This document shows, piece after piece, positions 9,460 to 18,682 of a DNA stretch of 64,000 nt; position 1 is the first letter of the stretch, and each line of letters opens with the position of its first letter. A program made the position numbers and the translations under genes. The DNA is from Sphingomonas sp. (GTDB lineage Bacteria; Pseudomonadota; Alphaproteobacteria; Sphingomonadales; Sphingomonadaceae): contig NZ_JAFKMA010000002.1 of the NCBI RefSeq assembly GCF_017304635.1, positions 62,001 to 126,000 on the forward strand, in the 5' to 3' direction. Below the pieces are notes generated by a model. That model saw nothing but the letters and a program-made list of their open reading frames with translations, was not told where the DNA came from and made no database searches.

Positions 9460-11250
9460 GTGACCACCGCCCCCAAATTGCGCAGCCGTGCCTGGTTCGA
9501 CAATCCCGACAATATCGACATGACCGCGCTCTATCTGGAGCGGTACCTGAACTTCGGGCTGAGCCTGGAGGAATTGCAGTCGGGCAAGCCGATCATCGGC
9601 ATCGCGCAGACCGGCAGCGACCTGTCCCCCTGCAACCGCCATCATCTGGTGCTGGCGGAGCGCGTGCGCGAGGGCATCCGCGAGGCAGGCGGCATCGCGA
9701 TCGAGTTCCCGGTCCATCCGATCCAGGAAACCGGCAAGCGGCCGACCGCCGGGCTCGACCGCAACCTGGCCTATCTCGGGCTGGTCGAAACGCTGTACGG
9801 CTATCCGATCGACGGCGTGGTGCTGACGATCGGTTGCGACAAGACGACGCCTGCCTGCCTCATGGCGGCAGCGACCGTGAACATCCCGGCGATTGCGCTG
9901 TCGGTGGGGCCGATGCTCAACGGCTGGCACAAAGGCGAGCGGACCGGATCGGGCACGATCGTGTGGAAAGCGCGGCAGATGCTGGCCGCCGGCGAGATCG
10001 ACGACGCCGAGTTCATCCGGCTGGTCGCGAGTTCGGCGCCGTCGACCGGTTATTGCAACACGATGGGTACGGCGACGACGATGAACAGTCTCGCCGAGGC
10101 ATTGGGCATGAGCTTGCCCGGGTCGGCGGCGATCCCGGCGCCGTATCGCGACCGCCAGGAAGTCGCCTGGCGCACCGGCAAGCGGATCGTCGAGATGGTG
10201 GCCGAGGATCTGAAGCCGTCCGACGTCATGACTCGCGATGCCTTCCTCAACGCGATCGTCGTCAATTCGGCGATCGGGGGGTCGACCAACGCGCCGATCC
10301 ACCTTCAGGCGATCGCCCGCCATCTCGACGTCGAGCTGTCGTGGCGGGACTGGCAGGAGACGGGGCATCACGTACCGCTGCTGGTCAATCTCCAGCCTGC
10401 CGGCGAATATCTGGGCGAGGATTATTATCGCGCGGGCGGCGTGCCCGCCGTCGTCGCCCAACTGATGGCACAGGGTCTGATCCGCGAAGGTGCGATGACC
10501 GTCAATGGCCATACGATGGGCGACAATTGTCGTGCGGCGACGATCGAGGACGAGGCGGTGATCCGTCCGTTCGACCGCCCGCTCAAGGAAGCGGCGGGGT
10601 TCATCGTGCTGTCGGGCAACCTGTTCGATGCGGCGATCATGAAGACCAGCGTGATCTCAGACGAGTTTCGCGCGCGTTACCTGTCCGATCCGGCCGATCC
10701 CGACGCGTTCGAGGGGCCGGCGGTGGTATTCGACGGGCCGGAGGATTACCACCACCGGATCGACGATCCCGCGACGGGGATCACGCCCGAAACCCTGTTG
10801 TTCATGCGCGGGGCGGGGCCGGTCGGCTATCCCGGCGCGGCGGAGGTCGTGAACATGCGTCCGCCCGCCTATCTGATTACGGAAGGTATCCACGCGCTGC
10901 CGTGCATCGGCGACGGCCGCCAGTCGGGGACGAGCGGATCGCCGTCGATCCTCAACGCCTCCCCGGAGGCGGCGGCGATGGGCGGCATCGCCCTGCTGCG
11001 CACCGGTGATCGCGTGCGGATCGACTTGCGCAAGGGAACCGCCGACGTGCTGATCCCCGATGCCGAACTGGCCGAGCGGCGCCGCGCACTGGAGGCGGCG
11101 GGTGGGTATGCCTATCCCGCTTCGCAGACGCCGTGGCAGGAAATCCAGCGAGCGGTCGTCGGCCAGATGAATACCGGTGCAATCCTCGAAGGCGCGGAGA
11201 AGTACCAGCGTATCGCTCAGACGATGGGTCTGCCCCGCGACAATCATTGA
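9460..11250 (+). CDS. IlvD/Edd-family sugar-acid dehydratase, closest to D-xylonate dehydratase
   Basis: 596 residues. It removes water from a sugar acid to give the 2-keto-3-deoxy acid. Cys58 (SPCN), Cys126 (GCDKTTPA) and Cys199 (GYCNTMGT) correspond to the three ligands of the [2Fe-2S] cluster in pentonate dehydratases. The N-terminal half is very like Caulobacter XylD ([21 protein letters not shown]), but in this locus xylonate, arabinonate and galactonate are all possible substrates. The start is GTG, ten bases after the galM stop. Convergent with the GntR gene across 30 bp. Confidence 0.85.
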   Translation: MTTAPKLRSRAWFDNPDNIDMTALYLERYLNFGLSLEELQSGKPIIGIAQTGSDLSPCNRHHLVLAERVREGIREAGGIAIEFPVHPIQETGKRPTAGLDRNLAYLGLVETLYGYPIDGVVLTIGCDKTTPACLMAAATVNIPAIALSVGPMLNGWHKGERTGSGTIVWKARQMLAAGEIDDAEFIRLVASSAPSTGYCNTMGTATTMNSLAEALGMSLPGSAAIPAPYRDRQEVAWRTGKRIVEMVAEDLKPSDVMTRDAFLNAIVVNSAIGGSTNAPIHLQAIARHLDVELSWRDWQETGHHVPLLVNLQPAGEYLGEDYYRAGGVPAVVAQLMAQGLIREGAMTVNGHTMGDNCRAATIEDEAVIRPFDRPLKEAAGFIVLSGNLFDAAIMKTSVISDEFRARYLSDPADPDAFEGPAVVFDGPEDYHHRIDDPATGITPETLLFMRGAGPVGYPGAAEVVNMRPPAYLITEGIHALPCIGDGRQSGTSGSPSILNASPEAAAMGGIALLRTGDRVRIDLRKGTADVLIPDAELAERRRALEAAGGYAYPASQTPWQEIQRAVVGQMNTGAILEGAEKYQRIAQTMGLPRDNH

Positions 11251-11280
11251 CGGCTTCGCCGATGGCGCGGGCCGATCGCG

Positions 11281-12012
11281 TCAGGCGGAGGCGGCGGCTT
11301 GGTTCTCGACCGCTGCCTCGGTGTCGCGCTGCGCCTGTGCCACCAGCGTGATAGTGGCCTCGCGTGCGGCATCGGGGTCGCTGGCCGCGATCGCTTCGAA
11401 CAGGACCTGGTGCTGCGGCATCGGATCGCGCGGCTGCTTGTTCTCGCGATACTTGAAATAGGTCGTCCAGCGTACGGCGGCGGCGATGCTGGCGGACAGG
11501 CTGACCAGCAACTCGTTGCCGGTCGCCTCCAGGATCACGGTATGGAAGACTTGATCGGCGGTCCGTCCAGCTTCGCTCGACAGGCCGTGAGCCGCCATTT
11601 CCTCGAGCGCATGGCCCATCCGCGCCAGCTGCCGTGCGCTGCGTTTGGTGGCGGCGAGTTCGGCGGCGGCGGGTTCGACGATCATGCGCAGTTCGAACAG
11701 GCTGCGCACGAACGCCATCGGCGGCGCGCCTTCGAACATCCAGCCCAGCAGTTCGGGGTCGAGCAGGTTCCAGTGATGACGCTCGCGCACCTTGGTTCCG
11801 GCCTTGGGCCTGCTTTCGATCAGGCCCTTGGCGGACAGCATCCGCAACGCCTCGCGGATGACGCTGCGCGACACGGCGAAGTGTTCGGCCAGTTCGATCT
11901 CGCCAGGCAACGTCGTGCCGGGTTCGCTGCCCCCGGTCACGATGCGGGTGCCGAGCTGCTGCGCCAGCGCAACGTGCGCGGGCTGTCCGCGTTTCCCGCC
12001 CGTCATGTCCAT
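11281..12012 (-). CDS. FadR-subfamily GntR transcriptional regulator
   Basis: 243 residues: an N-terminal winged helix (about 10-75, with LAEHFAVSRSVIREALRML as recognition region) and a C-terminal all-helical FCD ligand domain (from about 95). FCD regulators of this kind bind sugar acids or keto-deoxy acids, as DgoR does in the galactonate system. Its place next to the dehydratase and the TTGTACGACAA site before dgoK make it the likely repressor of this locus. The ligand is unknown. Confidence 0.85.
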   Translation of the reverse strand: MDMTGGKRGQPAHVALAQQLGTRIVTGGSEPGTTLPGEIELAEHFAVSRSVIREALRMLSAKGLIESRPKAGTKVRERHHWNLLDPELLGWMFEGAPPMAFVRSLFELRMIVEPAAAELAATKRSARQLARMGHALEEMAAHGLSSEAGRTADQVFHTVILEATGNELLVSLSASIAAAVRWTTYFKYRENKQPRDPMPQHQVLFEAIAASDPDAAREATITLVAQAQRDTEAAVENQAAASA

Positions 12013-12223
12013 TCCTCTCGCCTGTCCCGAGAACCTAGGGCCAGCCGCTCCGACGACGCAAGGCGGATCGCGTCGAGGTTGGACCGACGACTCGACTCCG
12101 AGATGCTCTTCATCAGCGACCTCCGGTCTGGTGGTCCAACGGCTAGGAATTAAACGTCGCGTGGACGGCGATGAGAGATCGCCAGCCGGTCCTCGATGCG
12201 TTTGCTACCTGATACCGGAAACC

Positions 12224-12297
12224 TGGATGCCCCGTGAGGATTCGAACCTCAATTAACGGAGTCAGAGTCCGTGGTCTTACCTTTAGACGACGGGGCA
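12224..12297 (-). tRNA. tRNA-Gln (CTG)
   Basis: A 74-nt cloverleaf including an encoded CCA end. The acceptor stem TGCCCCG/CGGGGCA, the D arm, the anticodon stem around loop CTCTGAC (anticodon CTG, reads CAG) and the T arm with TTCGAAT are all present. The 211 bp between it and the GntR gene hold no gene. Confidence 0.95.
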
Positions 12298-12457
12298 TCA
12301 TCGCGGCAGGCGCTGTCGCGTCAGGCCGCGCGCTCTAGGGCATGGCGCGCGTGCCGGTCAACCCCGTGCGCTTGTCGTTTCGCGGGCGATGCGCTACGCC
12401 GGTGGCCAAGCAGCGGAGGGCTCTGGGCCGGACCGCACAAGACCATAAGAGACCGAC

Positions 12458-13513
12458 ATGGGCGATCCTCCCGCCACGATGTCGAACCGGTATCGCGGCG
12501 CCCCGCCGGGGCCGTCCGCAGCCCGTCCGACACCCGCCTCGAAAAAGCGCTGGGCGCAGCACGCGCCGCATTATGCCGCGCTCGACCTCGGCACCAACAA
12601 TTGCCGCCTGCTGATCGCGCGGCCGCAGGGCGACGGGTTCGCGGTGGTCGACGCGTTCTCGCGGATCGTCCGGCTGGGCGAGGGGCTGGCGGCGACCGGC
12701 CAGCTGTCGGATGCGGCGATCGACCGCACCATCGCCGCGCTGAAGGTTTGCGCCGACAAGCTGAAGCGCCGCAACGTCCACGTGTCGCGTTCGGTCGCGA
12801 CCGAGGCGTGCCGTGCCGCCACTAACGGCCCGGCGTTCATCGACCGTGCCTATGCCGAGACCGGCATCCGGCTCGATATCATCTCGGCGGAGGAGGAGGC
12901 GCGGCTGGCGGTGCTCGGCTGCCACACGCTGATCGAACCGGGCAGCGGGCCGGCGCTGATCTTCGACATCGGCGGGGGGTCGACCGAGCTGGTGCTGGTC
13001 GATGTCGACGGCGCGGAGCCGCGCGTGCTCGACTGGCATTCGGCGCCGTGGGGCGTGGTCTCGCTGACCGAACATGCCGGCGGCGGTGCGACCGAGGCCG
13101 CACGACGCGCGAGCTATGCCCGGATGCGCGAGCTGTCGCGCGAGAGTTTCGCCAAGTTCGCCACCCGCCTGCCCCAGGGGATCGCGCGGCCGCGGCTGCT
13201 CGGCACCAGCGGTACGGTGACGACGCTCGCCAGCGTCTATCTCGACCTCGACCATTACGACCGTGGGCGGGTCGACGGGCTGATCGTGCCGGCGAGCGAG
13301 ATGCGGCGGATCAGCAGCGAATTGTCGGCGATGGCCGTGCCCGACCGCGCGCAGTTCGCGTGCATCGGGATGGAGCGCGCCGACCTGGTGGTGGCGGGGT
13401 GCGCGATCCTCGAATCGATCCTCGATCTGTGGCCGGCCGAGCGGCTGGGCGTCGCCGATCGCGGCATCCGCGAAGGGATCCTGCGGCGTTTGATGGGAGC
13501 GAACCGGCCATGA
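12458..13513 (+). CDS. Ppx/GppA-family phosphatase
   Basis: 351 residues of the exopolyphosphatase/guanosine pentaphosphate phosphatase family (ASKHA fold), acting on polyphosphate or pppGpp. Motifs are LDLGTNNCRLLIA near 42-54, DIGGGSTELV near 168-177 and GTSGTVTTLA near 248-257. It has only the core domain; the C-terminal HD-like domain of long Ppx proteins is missing. The first 40 residues are low-complexity; an internal Met at residue 8 is an alternative start. Its stop overlaps the rlmE start as ATGA. Confidence 0.88.
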   Translation: MGDPPATMSNRYRGAPPGPSAARPTPASKKRWAQHAPHYAALDLGTNNCRLLIARPQGDGFAVVDAFSRIVRLGEGLAATGQLSDAAIDRTIAALKVCADKLKRRNVHVSRSVATEACRAATNGPAFIDRAYAETGIRLDIISAEEEARLAVLGCHTLIEPGSGPALIFDIGGGSTELVLVDVDGAEPRVLDWHSAPWGVVSLTEHAGGGATEAARRASYARMRELSRESFAKFATRLPQGIARPRLLGTSGTVTTLASVYLDLDHYDRGRVDGLIVPASEMRRISSELSAMAVPDRAQFACIGMERADLVVAGCAILESILDLWPAERLGVADRGIREGILRRLMGANRP

Positions 13514-14163
13514 GGGGTGGGGGGGCGACGCGCACCCGCGTCAAGACGGCGAAGCGCCGCACCGCGCAATCGACGCGCTGGCTCGAACGCCAGCTCAACG
13601 ATCCGTACGTCAAGCGAGCGAAGGCGGAGGGCTATCGCAGCCGCGCCGCGTACAAATTGCTCGAGCTCGACGAGAAGTTCGGTTTCCTGAAGGGCGCGCG
13701 GCGGGTCGTCGACCTGGGGCTCGCGCCCGGCGGCTGGAGCCAGGTGGTGCGGCGCGCGGTGCCCAAGGCGGCCGTCGTGGGCATCGACCTGCTGCCGGTC
13801 GATCCGATCGACGGGGTCGCGATCCTGCAGATGGATTTCATGGACGATGCCGCGCCCGACCTGCTGATCGAGGCGTTGGGCGGGGCGCCCGACCTCGTCC
13901 TGTCGGACATGGCGGCGAACACGGTCGGCCACCCGCAGACCGACGCGTTGCGCACGATGGCGCTGGTCGAAACCGCGCTCGCCTTCGCGATCGACGTGCT
14001 GCAACCCGGCGGGACGTTCGTGGCGAAGGTGTTCGCGGGCGGCGCCGATTCCGCGCTGGTGGCCGAGATGAAGCGCAACTTCGCGACCGTGAAACACGCG
14101 AAACCGCCGGCGAGCCGCAAGGGGAGCGTGGAGTGGTTCGTCGTCGCGCAGGGCAAGAAGTAG
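13510..14163 (+). CDS. rlmE: 23S rRNA (uridine-2'-O)-methyltransferase
   Basis: 217-residue FtsJ/RlmE enzyme that 2'-O-methylates U2552 of 23S rRNA. It has SRAAYKLLELDEKF, the SAM loop VDLGLAPGGWSQV, catalytic Asp in LSDMAANTVGH, Lys in FVAKVFAGG and Glu in SVEWFVVA, giving the K-D-K-E tetrad. The N-terminal 25 residues are basic, as expected for rRNA binding. ATG start is inside the ppx stop (ATGA). Confidence 0.95.
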   Translation: MRGGGATRTRVKTAKRRTAQSTRWLERQLNDPYVKRAKAEGYRSRAAYKLLELDEKFGFLKGARRVVDLGLAPGGWSQVVRRAVPKAAVVGIDLLPVDPIDGVAILQMDFMDDAAPDLLIEALGGAPDLVLSDMAANTVGHPQTDALRTMALVETALAFAIDVLQPGGTFVAKVFAGGADSALVAEMKRNFATVKHAKPPASRKGSVEWFVVAQGKK

Positions 14164-14204
14164 GCGCGGCCACGCCCGCGCCGGCGCGCGCAGCGAAACG
14201 TCTT

Positions 14205-14254
14205 GCCCGGCCGGCGTCGCGCCAGCGACGACCGACGACGCGGCTTCGCCGCGG
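14205..14254. repeat. composite palindromic repeat, copy 1 (reverse orientation)
   Basis: Read on the minus strand it runs CCGCGGCGAAGCCGCG, then TCGTCGGTCG, then TCGCTGGCGCGA, then CGGCCGGGC. The same order of blocks recurs at 15678, 30897, 31143, 38010, 48601 and 54254. This copy has no obvious third (TTAGC-type) palindrome. It lies in the 3' space between rlmE and the convergent gene at 14295. Confidence 0.75.
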
Positions 14255-14294
14255 CGGGTGAGGGGAATGGCCGTTTGTGGGTGGGAAGCGGACA

Positions 14295-14612
14295 TCAACG
14301 CATTGCGTAGAACCAGCTTCCTTCGTAATCGCGCGACACAGTTTCGTCTGATTGGAAGGTGAAGCTGTCCGGAGGAAAGCCTGCTTTCGCTACGACAGCA
14401 AGCCGTTCGTTCAGTTCGGTGTCGGCGGCGAGACTATCTCGTTCATCATCCGTAACGGTCACGACCCAGCACGACCACTCTGGCGGATTGAAGTCGACCG
14501 GCCCGATGCGCAGTAACCGAGCAGTTGGTGCGACAGTCCTAATCACGTCGAGGATGCGCGCTTCCGTTATCTTTACCTCAGGTTCCAAGTCGCTTCGGAA
14601 GGTTCCAATCAT
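14295..14612 (-). CDS. hypothetical protein, 105 aa, lower GC than neighbours
   Basis: Not recognised. It starts MIGTFRSDLEPEVKI and contains a Trp/Asp-rich centre (PPEWSCWVVTVTDDERD) and a C-terminal SRDYEGSWFYAMR. No signal peptide or membrane segment. The ATG at 14612 is chosen over an upstream start because the upstream extension looks non-coding; the Shine-Dalgarno is weak. Codon use is visibly more AT-rich at third positions than in the flanking rlmE, which hints at acquisition. Confidence 0.55.
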   Translation of the reverse strand: MIGTFRSDLEPEVKITEARILDVIRTVAPTARLLRIGPVDFNPPEWSCWVVTVTDDERDSLAADTELNERLAVVAKAGFPPDSFTFQSDETVSRDYEGSWFYAMR

Positions 14613-14756
14613 ACGATCACGATAGCAACTAGCTCGATATCCGCAATTGGGTCGTAAGCCGTCACGCTCCCCGCAACTCAGCCGGCGCCACTTCAACTCA
14701 TCCTAAACCGCGCCTCATACTTCCAATGTAGGACTCTTTCTGATCCACGCTGGCGG

Positions 14757-15587
14757 ATGACCGACGACACACCCAAACCGCCCCGGCCCGTCACCGCGCT
14801 CACGCCCGCTGACGACGCGCCCGACACTGTCCCCGACACCGCGCTCGATGCGCACGGCTACGATCCCGCCGATTACGACTGGGTGCCGGTGCTGCGCAAG
14901 CCGCGCGCCGACGGCTGGACGCCCGACCGCCAGCGCGCCTTTATCGGCCACCTCGCCGATACGGGCAGCGTCGCTACCGCCGCCCAGCGCGTCGGCATGA
15001 GCGCGGCGGGCGCCTATGCCCTGCGCCGCGCGCCGGGCGGGGAGACGTTCGCCGCCGCGTGGGATTCGGCGATGCAGCAGGCGGCGCACGTCCTGATCGA
15101 CGCGGCGTTCGAACGCGCGATCAACGGATCGGAGGAACCGGTCTACAATCGCGAGGGCCAGGTGGTCGGGCGACGTTTCCGCCAGAGCGACGGGCTGATG
15201 ATGTTCATGCTGCGCAAGCATTTTCCGGAACGCTATGGCGATCTCCACCGCGACCGGCCCGAGCGTCAGGTCGCGCCGCCCGCACCGGCGGTGGCGGAAA
15301 CGCTGGTCGCGCTGGGGCCGGTGCCGCCGGCCGATCCGGTCGCGCTGATGCACCCCGACGATGCCGCGATCGCGATGGAGTGCGCGGATATCTTGAACGG
15401 CGCGTTGCCGCGCCGCTATCGGCCGTACGACGAGGCGGCGGCGGACGCGGGTCTGGGGGAAGCGTTCGAGGCGACGCTGGCGGCGGCGAAGATGGAGGCC
15501 GACCCCGAAGGCCATGCGGCGGCGGCGGAGCGGCGCGAGGCGATGGCGGCCGACGAACCCGCCGCGCGCAAGCGGCGTCGACGCTGA
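14757..15587 (+). CDS. HTH protein resembling phage terminase small subunits
   Basis: 276 residues. An acidic, Pro-rich start of about 45 residues leads to a helix-turn-helix region (RQRAFIGHLADTGSVATAAQRVGMSAAGAYALRR, split across about 59-92) followed by helices with MFMLRKHFPERYGD, the pattern seen in small-terminase or resolvase-like HTH proteins. The C-terminus is Ala/Glu-rich and ends in an Arg/Lys tail (KRRRR), suggesting nucleic acid binding. No large terminase or other phage gene is nearby. Function unknown. Confidence 0.65.
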   Translation: MTDDTPKPPRPVTALTPADDAPDTVPDTALDAHGYDPADYDWVPVLRKPRADGWTPDRQRAFIGHLADTGSVATAAQRVGMSAAGAYALRRAPGGETFAAAWDSAMQQAAHVLIDAAFERAINGSEEPVYNREGQVVGRRFRQSDGLMMFMLRKHFPERYGDLHRDRPERQVAPPAPAVAETLVALGPVPPADPVALMHPDDAAIAMECADILNGALPRRYRPYDEAAADAGLGEAFEATLAAAKMEADPEGHAAAAERREAMAADEPAARKRRRR

Positions 15588-15596
15588 CGCGGCGCT

Positions 15597-15626
15597 ACCC
15601 CCGTCAAGTTTGTCAACTTTGGGGGG
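15597..15626. repeat. GTCAAGTTTGTCAACTTT repeat, copy 1
   Basis: A C-run, GTCAAGTTTGTCAACTTT and a G-run, ten bases after the stop of the HTH gene. AAGTT and AACTT pair around TGTC, so it can form a hairpin with the C/G runs. Related copies are at 37917-37997 and 50811-50868. Confidence 0.6.
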
Positions 15627-15677
15627 TGGGGGGCCTAGCGAGGCTAGTTCGCAGGGATTTGGATAGCGGGCGGCGAC

Positions 15678-15764
15678 GCGGCAAAGCCGCGTCGTCGGTC
15701 GGGTTCGCTGGCGCGACCTGCCGGCCGGGCTAAGGCCGGGACACGGATTAGCTTGCGCTAATCC
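15678..15764. repeat. composite palindromic repeat, copy 2
   Basis: GCGGCAAAGCCGC, GTCGTCGGTCGG, TTCGCTGGCGCGA and CGGCCGGGC, followed by a third perfect palindrome (GGATTAGC, TTGC loop, GCTAATCC) at 15745-15764. It fills the space between the converging HTH gene and rpoZ; the last hairpin is 6 bp from the rpoZ stop and could end its transcript, although no T-run follows. Confidence 0.75.
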
Positions 15765-15770
15765 GTTGCC

Positions 15771-16115
15771 TTAGCCGTCGTAATCCGCGCCCAGGTTCTG
15801 GTTGCGCGGCGGGGCGGCGGCGGTCAGGCGGAGGGCTTCGGCCGACTGCGACAGCGAGCCGACTTCGTCCGGCGTGTCGTCGTCGTCCATCTGCACCTTC
15901 TGCATCGAGCTCACGACGGCTTCCTGCAGGTGGTCGGGGCGGACCGTCTCCTCGGCGATCTCGCGCAGCGCGACGACCGGGTTCTTGTCGCGATCGCGAT
16001 CGATCGTCAGGTCGGCGCCGCCCGAGATCTGGCGGGCGCGCTGGGCCGCGAACAGCACCAGGTCGAAACGGTTGGAAACCTTGTCGACGCAATCTTCGAC
16101 GGTGACGCGCGCCAT
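15771..16115 (-). CDS. rpoZ: RNA polymerase omega subunit
   Basis: 114 residues. It starts [13 protein letters not shown] and has the invariant core [16 protein letters not shown] and [13 protein letters not shown]. Omega helps assemble RNA polymerase and contributes a ppGpp site. The tail after residue about 75 (DDDDTPDEV and on) is the variable alphaproteobacterial extension. Divergent from the phospholipase D gene across 168 bp. Confidence 0.96.
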   Translation of the reverse strand: MARVTVEDCVDKVSNRFDLVLFAAQRARQISGGADLTIDRDRDKNPVVALREIAEETVRPDHLQEAVVSSMQKVQMDDDDTPDEVGSLSQSAEALRLTAAAPPRNQNLGADYDG

Positions 16116-16283
16116 GAACGCTGATCCTTCACGAAAAACCGGAATATGGGAAGCTGGGGCGCGTAGGGCAATGCGGGGTGCGGAGTCAAGGAAATCGCGG
16201 GGTCGGCCGCGATCGTTTCGGTGGCGCCATGGGATTGATGCGGATCGCTTGCCCGTGGCGATCTGCCCGGCGATAGAGAGGCC

Positions 16284-17450
16284 ATGCCCGGCGAACCCAG
16301 CTTCACGATCGACGGCGACACGCTGCGGCTCATCACCGACGGGCCGGAGCGGCTGGCCGCGTTGCTCGACCTGATCGCGGGGGCGAAGCACTCGCTTCGC
16401 ATCCTCTATTACATCTATGTCGACGACGACGCGGGGGCGAAGGTGCGCGCCGCGCTGATCGATGCGGCCCGGCGCGGCGTCACGGTACGGCTGATCGTCG
16501 ACGGCATGGGCAGCGAACATGCCCAGGCGCATCGCTTCTTCGAACCGCTGAGCGCGGCCGGCGTCAATGTCTGCCGCTTCGTGCCGCGCTGGGGGCGGCG
16601 CTATCTGTTGCGCAACCACCAGAAGCTGGCGCTGGCCGACGATGCCCGTGCGATCATCGGCGGGTTCAATATCGAGGACGCCTATTTCCGGACGATCGCC
16701 GAACAGGGCTGGCGCGACCTGGGCGTCTATGTCGAGGGGCCCGCGGCGACGCACCTGGCGGGCTATTTCGACGGGCTCGACGCGTGGGCGAAGCGCGAGC
16801 AGCCGCCGCTGCGCGACCTGCGCGCGGTGCTGCGTCAGTGGAGCCAGGCGCAGGGCACGACGCGCTGGCTGTTCGGCGGGCCGTTCAGCCGGCCGTCGCC
16901 CTGGGCGCGGTCTCTTCGCGACGATCTCCGCCAGGCCAGCCGCGCCGACCTCATCAGCGCCTATTTCGCGCCGAGCCCGGGGATGTTGCGGCGGCTCGAT
17001 CGGCTGGGGATGCGGGGCACGGCACGGGTCGTGCTGGCGTCAAAGAACGATCACGGCGCCGCGATCTGGGCGTCGCGCTTCACTTATGCCGGGCTGCTGC
17101 GCAAGCGGGTCGAGATTTGGGAATACCAGCCGACCAAGCTGCACACGAAGCTCTTCGTGATCGACGACGTGGTGTATCTCGGCTCGGCCAATTACGACAT
17201 CCGCAGCCTGTTCCTGAATCTGGAGCTGATGCTGCGGATCGAGGATGCGGGGTTCGCCGCGTATGTCCGCTCCTACGTCGATGGCGAGATCGCCAATTCG
17301 GAGCGGATCACGCCCGCGCTGTACAAGGAGCGCACGAGTCTCTGGATGCGCGTCAAGCAGGCGGCGGCGTTCTTCGTGATGACGGTACTCGACTACAACA
17401 TCACCCGCAGCCTGAACTTCGGCCACGAACGACGCCGTCGCGCGCGGTAG
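16284..17450 (+). CDS. phospholipase D-type enzyme, cardiolipin synthase-like
   Basis: 388 residues with two HKD motifs: His112-Lys114-Asp119 ([10 protein letters not shown]) and His288-Lys290-Asp295 ([10 protein letters not shown]), each followed by the expected GGFN or GSANYD. The pair builds one active site for phosphatidyl transfer, in cardiolipin synthesis in ClsB/ClsC-type enzymes. It lacks N-terminal membrane helices but has a hydrophobic segment near the C-terminus ([11 protein letters not shown]). A role in membrane lipids fits the PmtA-like gene across the inverted repeat. The exact donor and acceptor are not deducible. Confidence 0.85.
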   Translation: MPGEPSFTIDGDTLRLITDGPERLAALLDLIAGAKHSLRILYYIYVDDDAGAKVRAALIDAARRGVTVRLIVDGMGSEHAQAHRFFEPLSAAGVNVCRFVPRWGRRYLLRNHQKLALADDARAIIGGFNIEDAYFRTIAEQGWRDLGVYVEGPAATHLAGYFDGLDAWAKREQPPLRDLRAVLRQWSQAQGTTRWLFGGPFSRPSPWARSLRDDLRQASRADLISAYFAPSPGMLRRLDRLGMRGTARVVLASKNDHGAAIWASRFTYAGLLRKRVEIWEYQPTKLHTKLFVIDDVVYLGSANYDIRSLFLNLELMLRIEDAGFAAYVRSYVDGEIANSERITPALYKERTSLWMRVKQAAAFFVMTVLDYNITRSLNFGHERRRRAR

Positions 17451-17485
17451 TTTTGGCGGAACTCGCGGAAGGGCGAGTTCCGAAA

Positions 17486-17565
17486 CGGTGCCGGCCCGCT
17501 CCCCCCCCCGACCGCCCATAGGATACGATGCCTGGGCGGTCGGGTGGAGGAGCGGGCCGGCACCG
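17486..17565. repeat. long inverted repeat family, copy 1
   Basis: Two 33-nt arms (17486-17518 and 17533-17565) that are almost perfect complements, beginning CGGTGCCGGCCCGCTC and ending CGACCGCCCA, around a 14-nt loop with GGATAC. It lies exactly between two converging genes, so in RNA it would form a very stable hairpin at both 3' ends. Other copies: 26626, 31763 and 32100. Confidence 0.85.
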
Positions 17566-17594
17566 TCAAACGCGCCTAAGCGCGTTTCAAAAAC

Positions 17595-18227
17595 TCACGC
17601 CGCCTGGTCCTCGGCGTCCTTCCACGCCCAGAAATTGTGGCTCGGCGGGATCGCGATCCATTCGATCGAATAGTCGATGTTCGACCAGTGCGGCTCCAGG
17701 AAGTCGCGCACCTTGGGGCGGAACTGATAGACCAGGAACGCGCCGCCCGGCTTCAGCACGCGGTGCGTGGCGGCGGCGATCGCGGGCGCGACACCCTTGG
17801 GCAGGGTGGAGAAGGGCAGGCCGGACAGCACGTAGTCGGCCTTCTCGAAGCCATGATCGGCGACGATCTTCTCGACGTCCTCCGCCGACCCGAGCACCGG
17901 CACGAACCGCGAGTCGGTGAATTTCAGCCGCAGATATTCGATGAAGTCGGGGTTGGTGTCGATCGCGAGATAGGTGCCATCGGGCGCCAGCCGGTCGAGG
18001 ATCGCCTGCGTGTACGTGCCGACGCCGGGGCCGTACTCCACGAACAGCTTGGTATTCGCCCAGTCGACTCGTTTCAGCATCGTGTTGATGAGCGTCTTGG
18101 TCGACGCGATCACCGATCCGACCATGCGCGGACGCTTCAGGAACCCGCTCAGGAACATCGCCCAGGGCGACGGCAATTTGCGCGGACGCGTCGCTTTGTT
18201 GTCGAGGGCAAGGCGTTGGTGGTTCAT
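17595..18227 (-). CDS. SAM-dependent methyltransferase, PmtA-like phospholipid N-methyltransferase
   Basis: 210 residues. The SAM motif EYGPGVGTY is at about 64-72, followed by AIDTNPDF and the family motif LSGLPFSTLP; the C-terminus contains LVYQFRPKVRDFL and an aromatic end. The GPGxGxxT plus SGLPF pattern is that of soluble PmtA enzymes, which methylate phosphatidylethanolamine towards phosphatidylcholine, and of related KsgA-like enzymes. Substrate is therefore inferred. The ATG at 18227 gives the basic start MNHQRLALDNK. Confidence 0.72.
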   Translation of the reverse strand: MNHQRLALDNKATRPRKLPSPWAMFLSGFLKRPRMVGSVIASTKTLINTMLKRVDWANTKLFVEYGPGVGTYTQAILDRLAPDGTYLAIDTNPDFIEYLRLKFTDSRFVPVLGSAEDVEKIVADHGFEKADYVLSGLPFSTLPKGVAPAIAAATHRVLKPGGAFLVYQFRPKVRDFLEPHWSNIDYSIEWIAIPPSHNFWAWKDAEDQAA

Positions 18228-18358
18228 GGGATTCCTTAAGCGTTCGCCGCGACGCGCCTTACGGCAAGCGGGCCCTGTCGCAAAGCGCGAACGATCGATC
18301 AAGCGTTTCCGTGGCAAGGCGGGTTGCACCGTGCCCCGCGTGCGTCCATCGGGATGCG

Positions 18359-18682
18359 ATGACGCAGCGACCGGCCGGGGAAATCGCCGTGATCTTCGTG
18401 TCGGACCTGACCGGCGACGATGCCGCGGGCTATGCCGCGGCGGCCGACGCGATGGAGCGGCTGGCGGCGACGCAGCCCGGCTATCGCGGGATCGACGGCG
18501 CGCGTGGGGGCGACGGGATCGGCATCACCGTGTCCTATTGGGCGGACGAGGCGGCGGCGGTGGCGTGGCGCAAGGAGCCGCGGCATACCGCCATCCGCGA
18601 GCGCGGGCGGGGCGTGTGGTATCGATCCTATTCGCTTCACGTCGCGCGGATCGAGCGCAGCTACGACTGGCGGCGGTCGTGA
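18359..18682 (+). CDS. antibiotic biosynthesis monooxygenase (ABM) domain protein
   Basis: 107-residue dimeric ferredoxin-like alpha/beta-barrel protein. The typical pattern is an opening strand IAVIFVSDL, a helix with MERLAATQPGY, then ITVSYWADEAAAVAWRKEPRH and a C-terminal SYSLHVARIERSYDW. Such proteins are small cofactor-free oxygenases or stress proteins. It ends in a GTGA overlap with the transporter gene, so they are co-translated; substrate unknown. Confidence 0.78.
   Translation: MTQRPAGEIAVIFVSDLTGDDAAGYAAAADAMERLAATQPGYRGIDGARGGDGIGITVSYWADEAAAVAWRKEPRHTAIRERGRGVWYRSYSLHVARIERSYDWRRS

Noticed and set aside
12160..12185. GGCGAT/ATCGCC hairpin beyond the tRNA-Gln 3' end as a terminator
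   Set aside because: Six-base stem with no following T-run on the minus strand; too weak to call.
14757..15587. Prophage based on the terminase-like HTH gene
   Set aside because: No large terminase, portal, integrase or attachment site nearby; flanked by housekeeping genes.
17974..18678. Long upstream extension of the MFS transporter frame
   Set aside because: The extension runs antisense through the methyltransferase gene; a GTG with a GTGA overlap to the monooxygenase gene is a better start.
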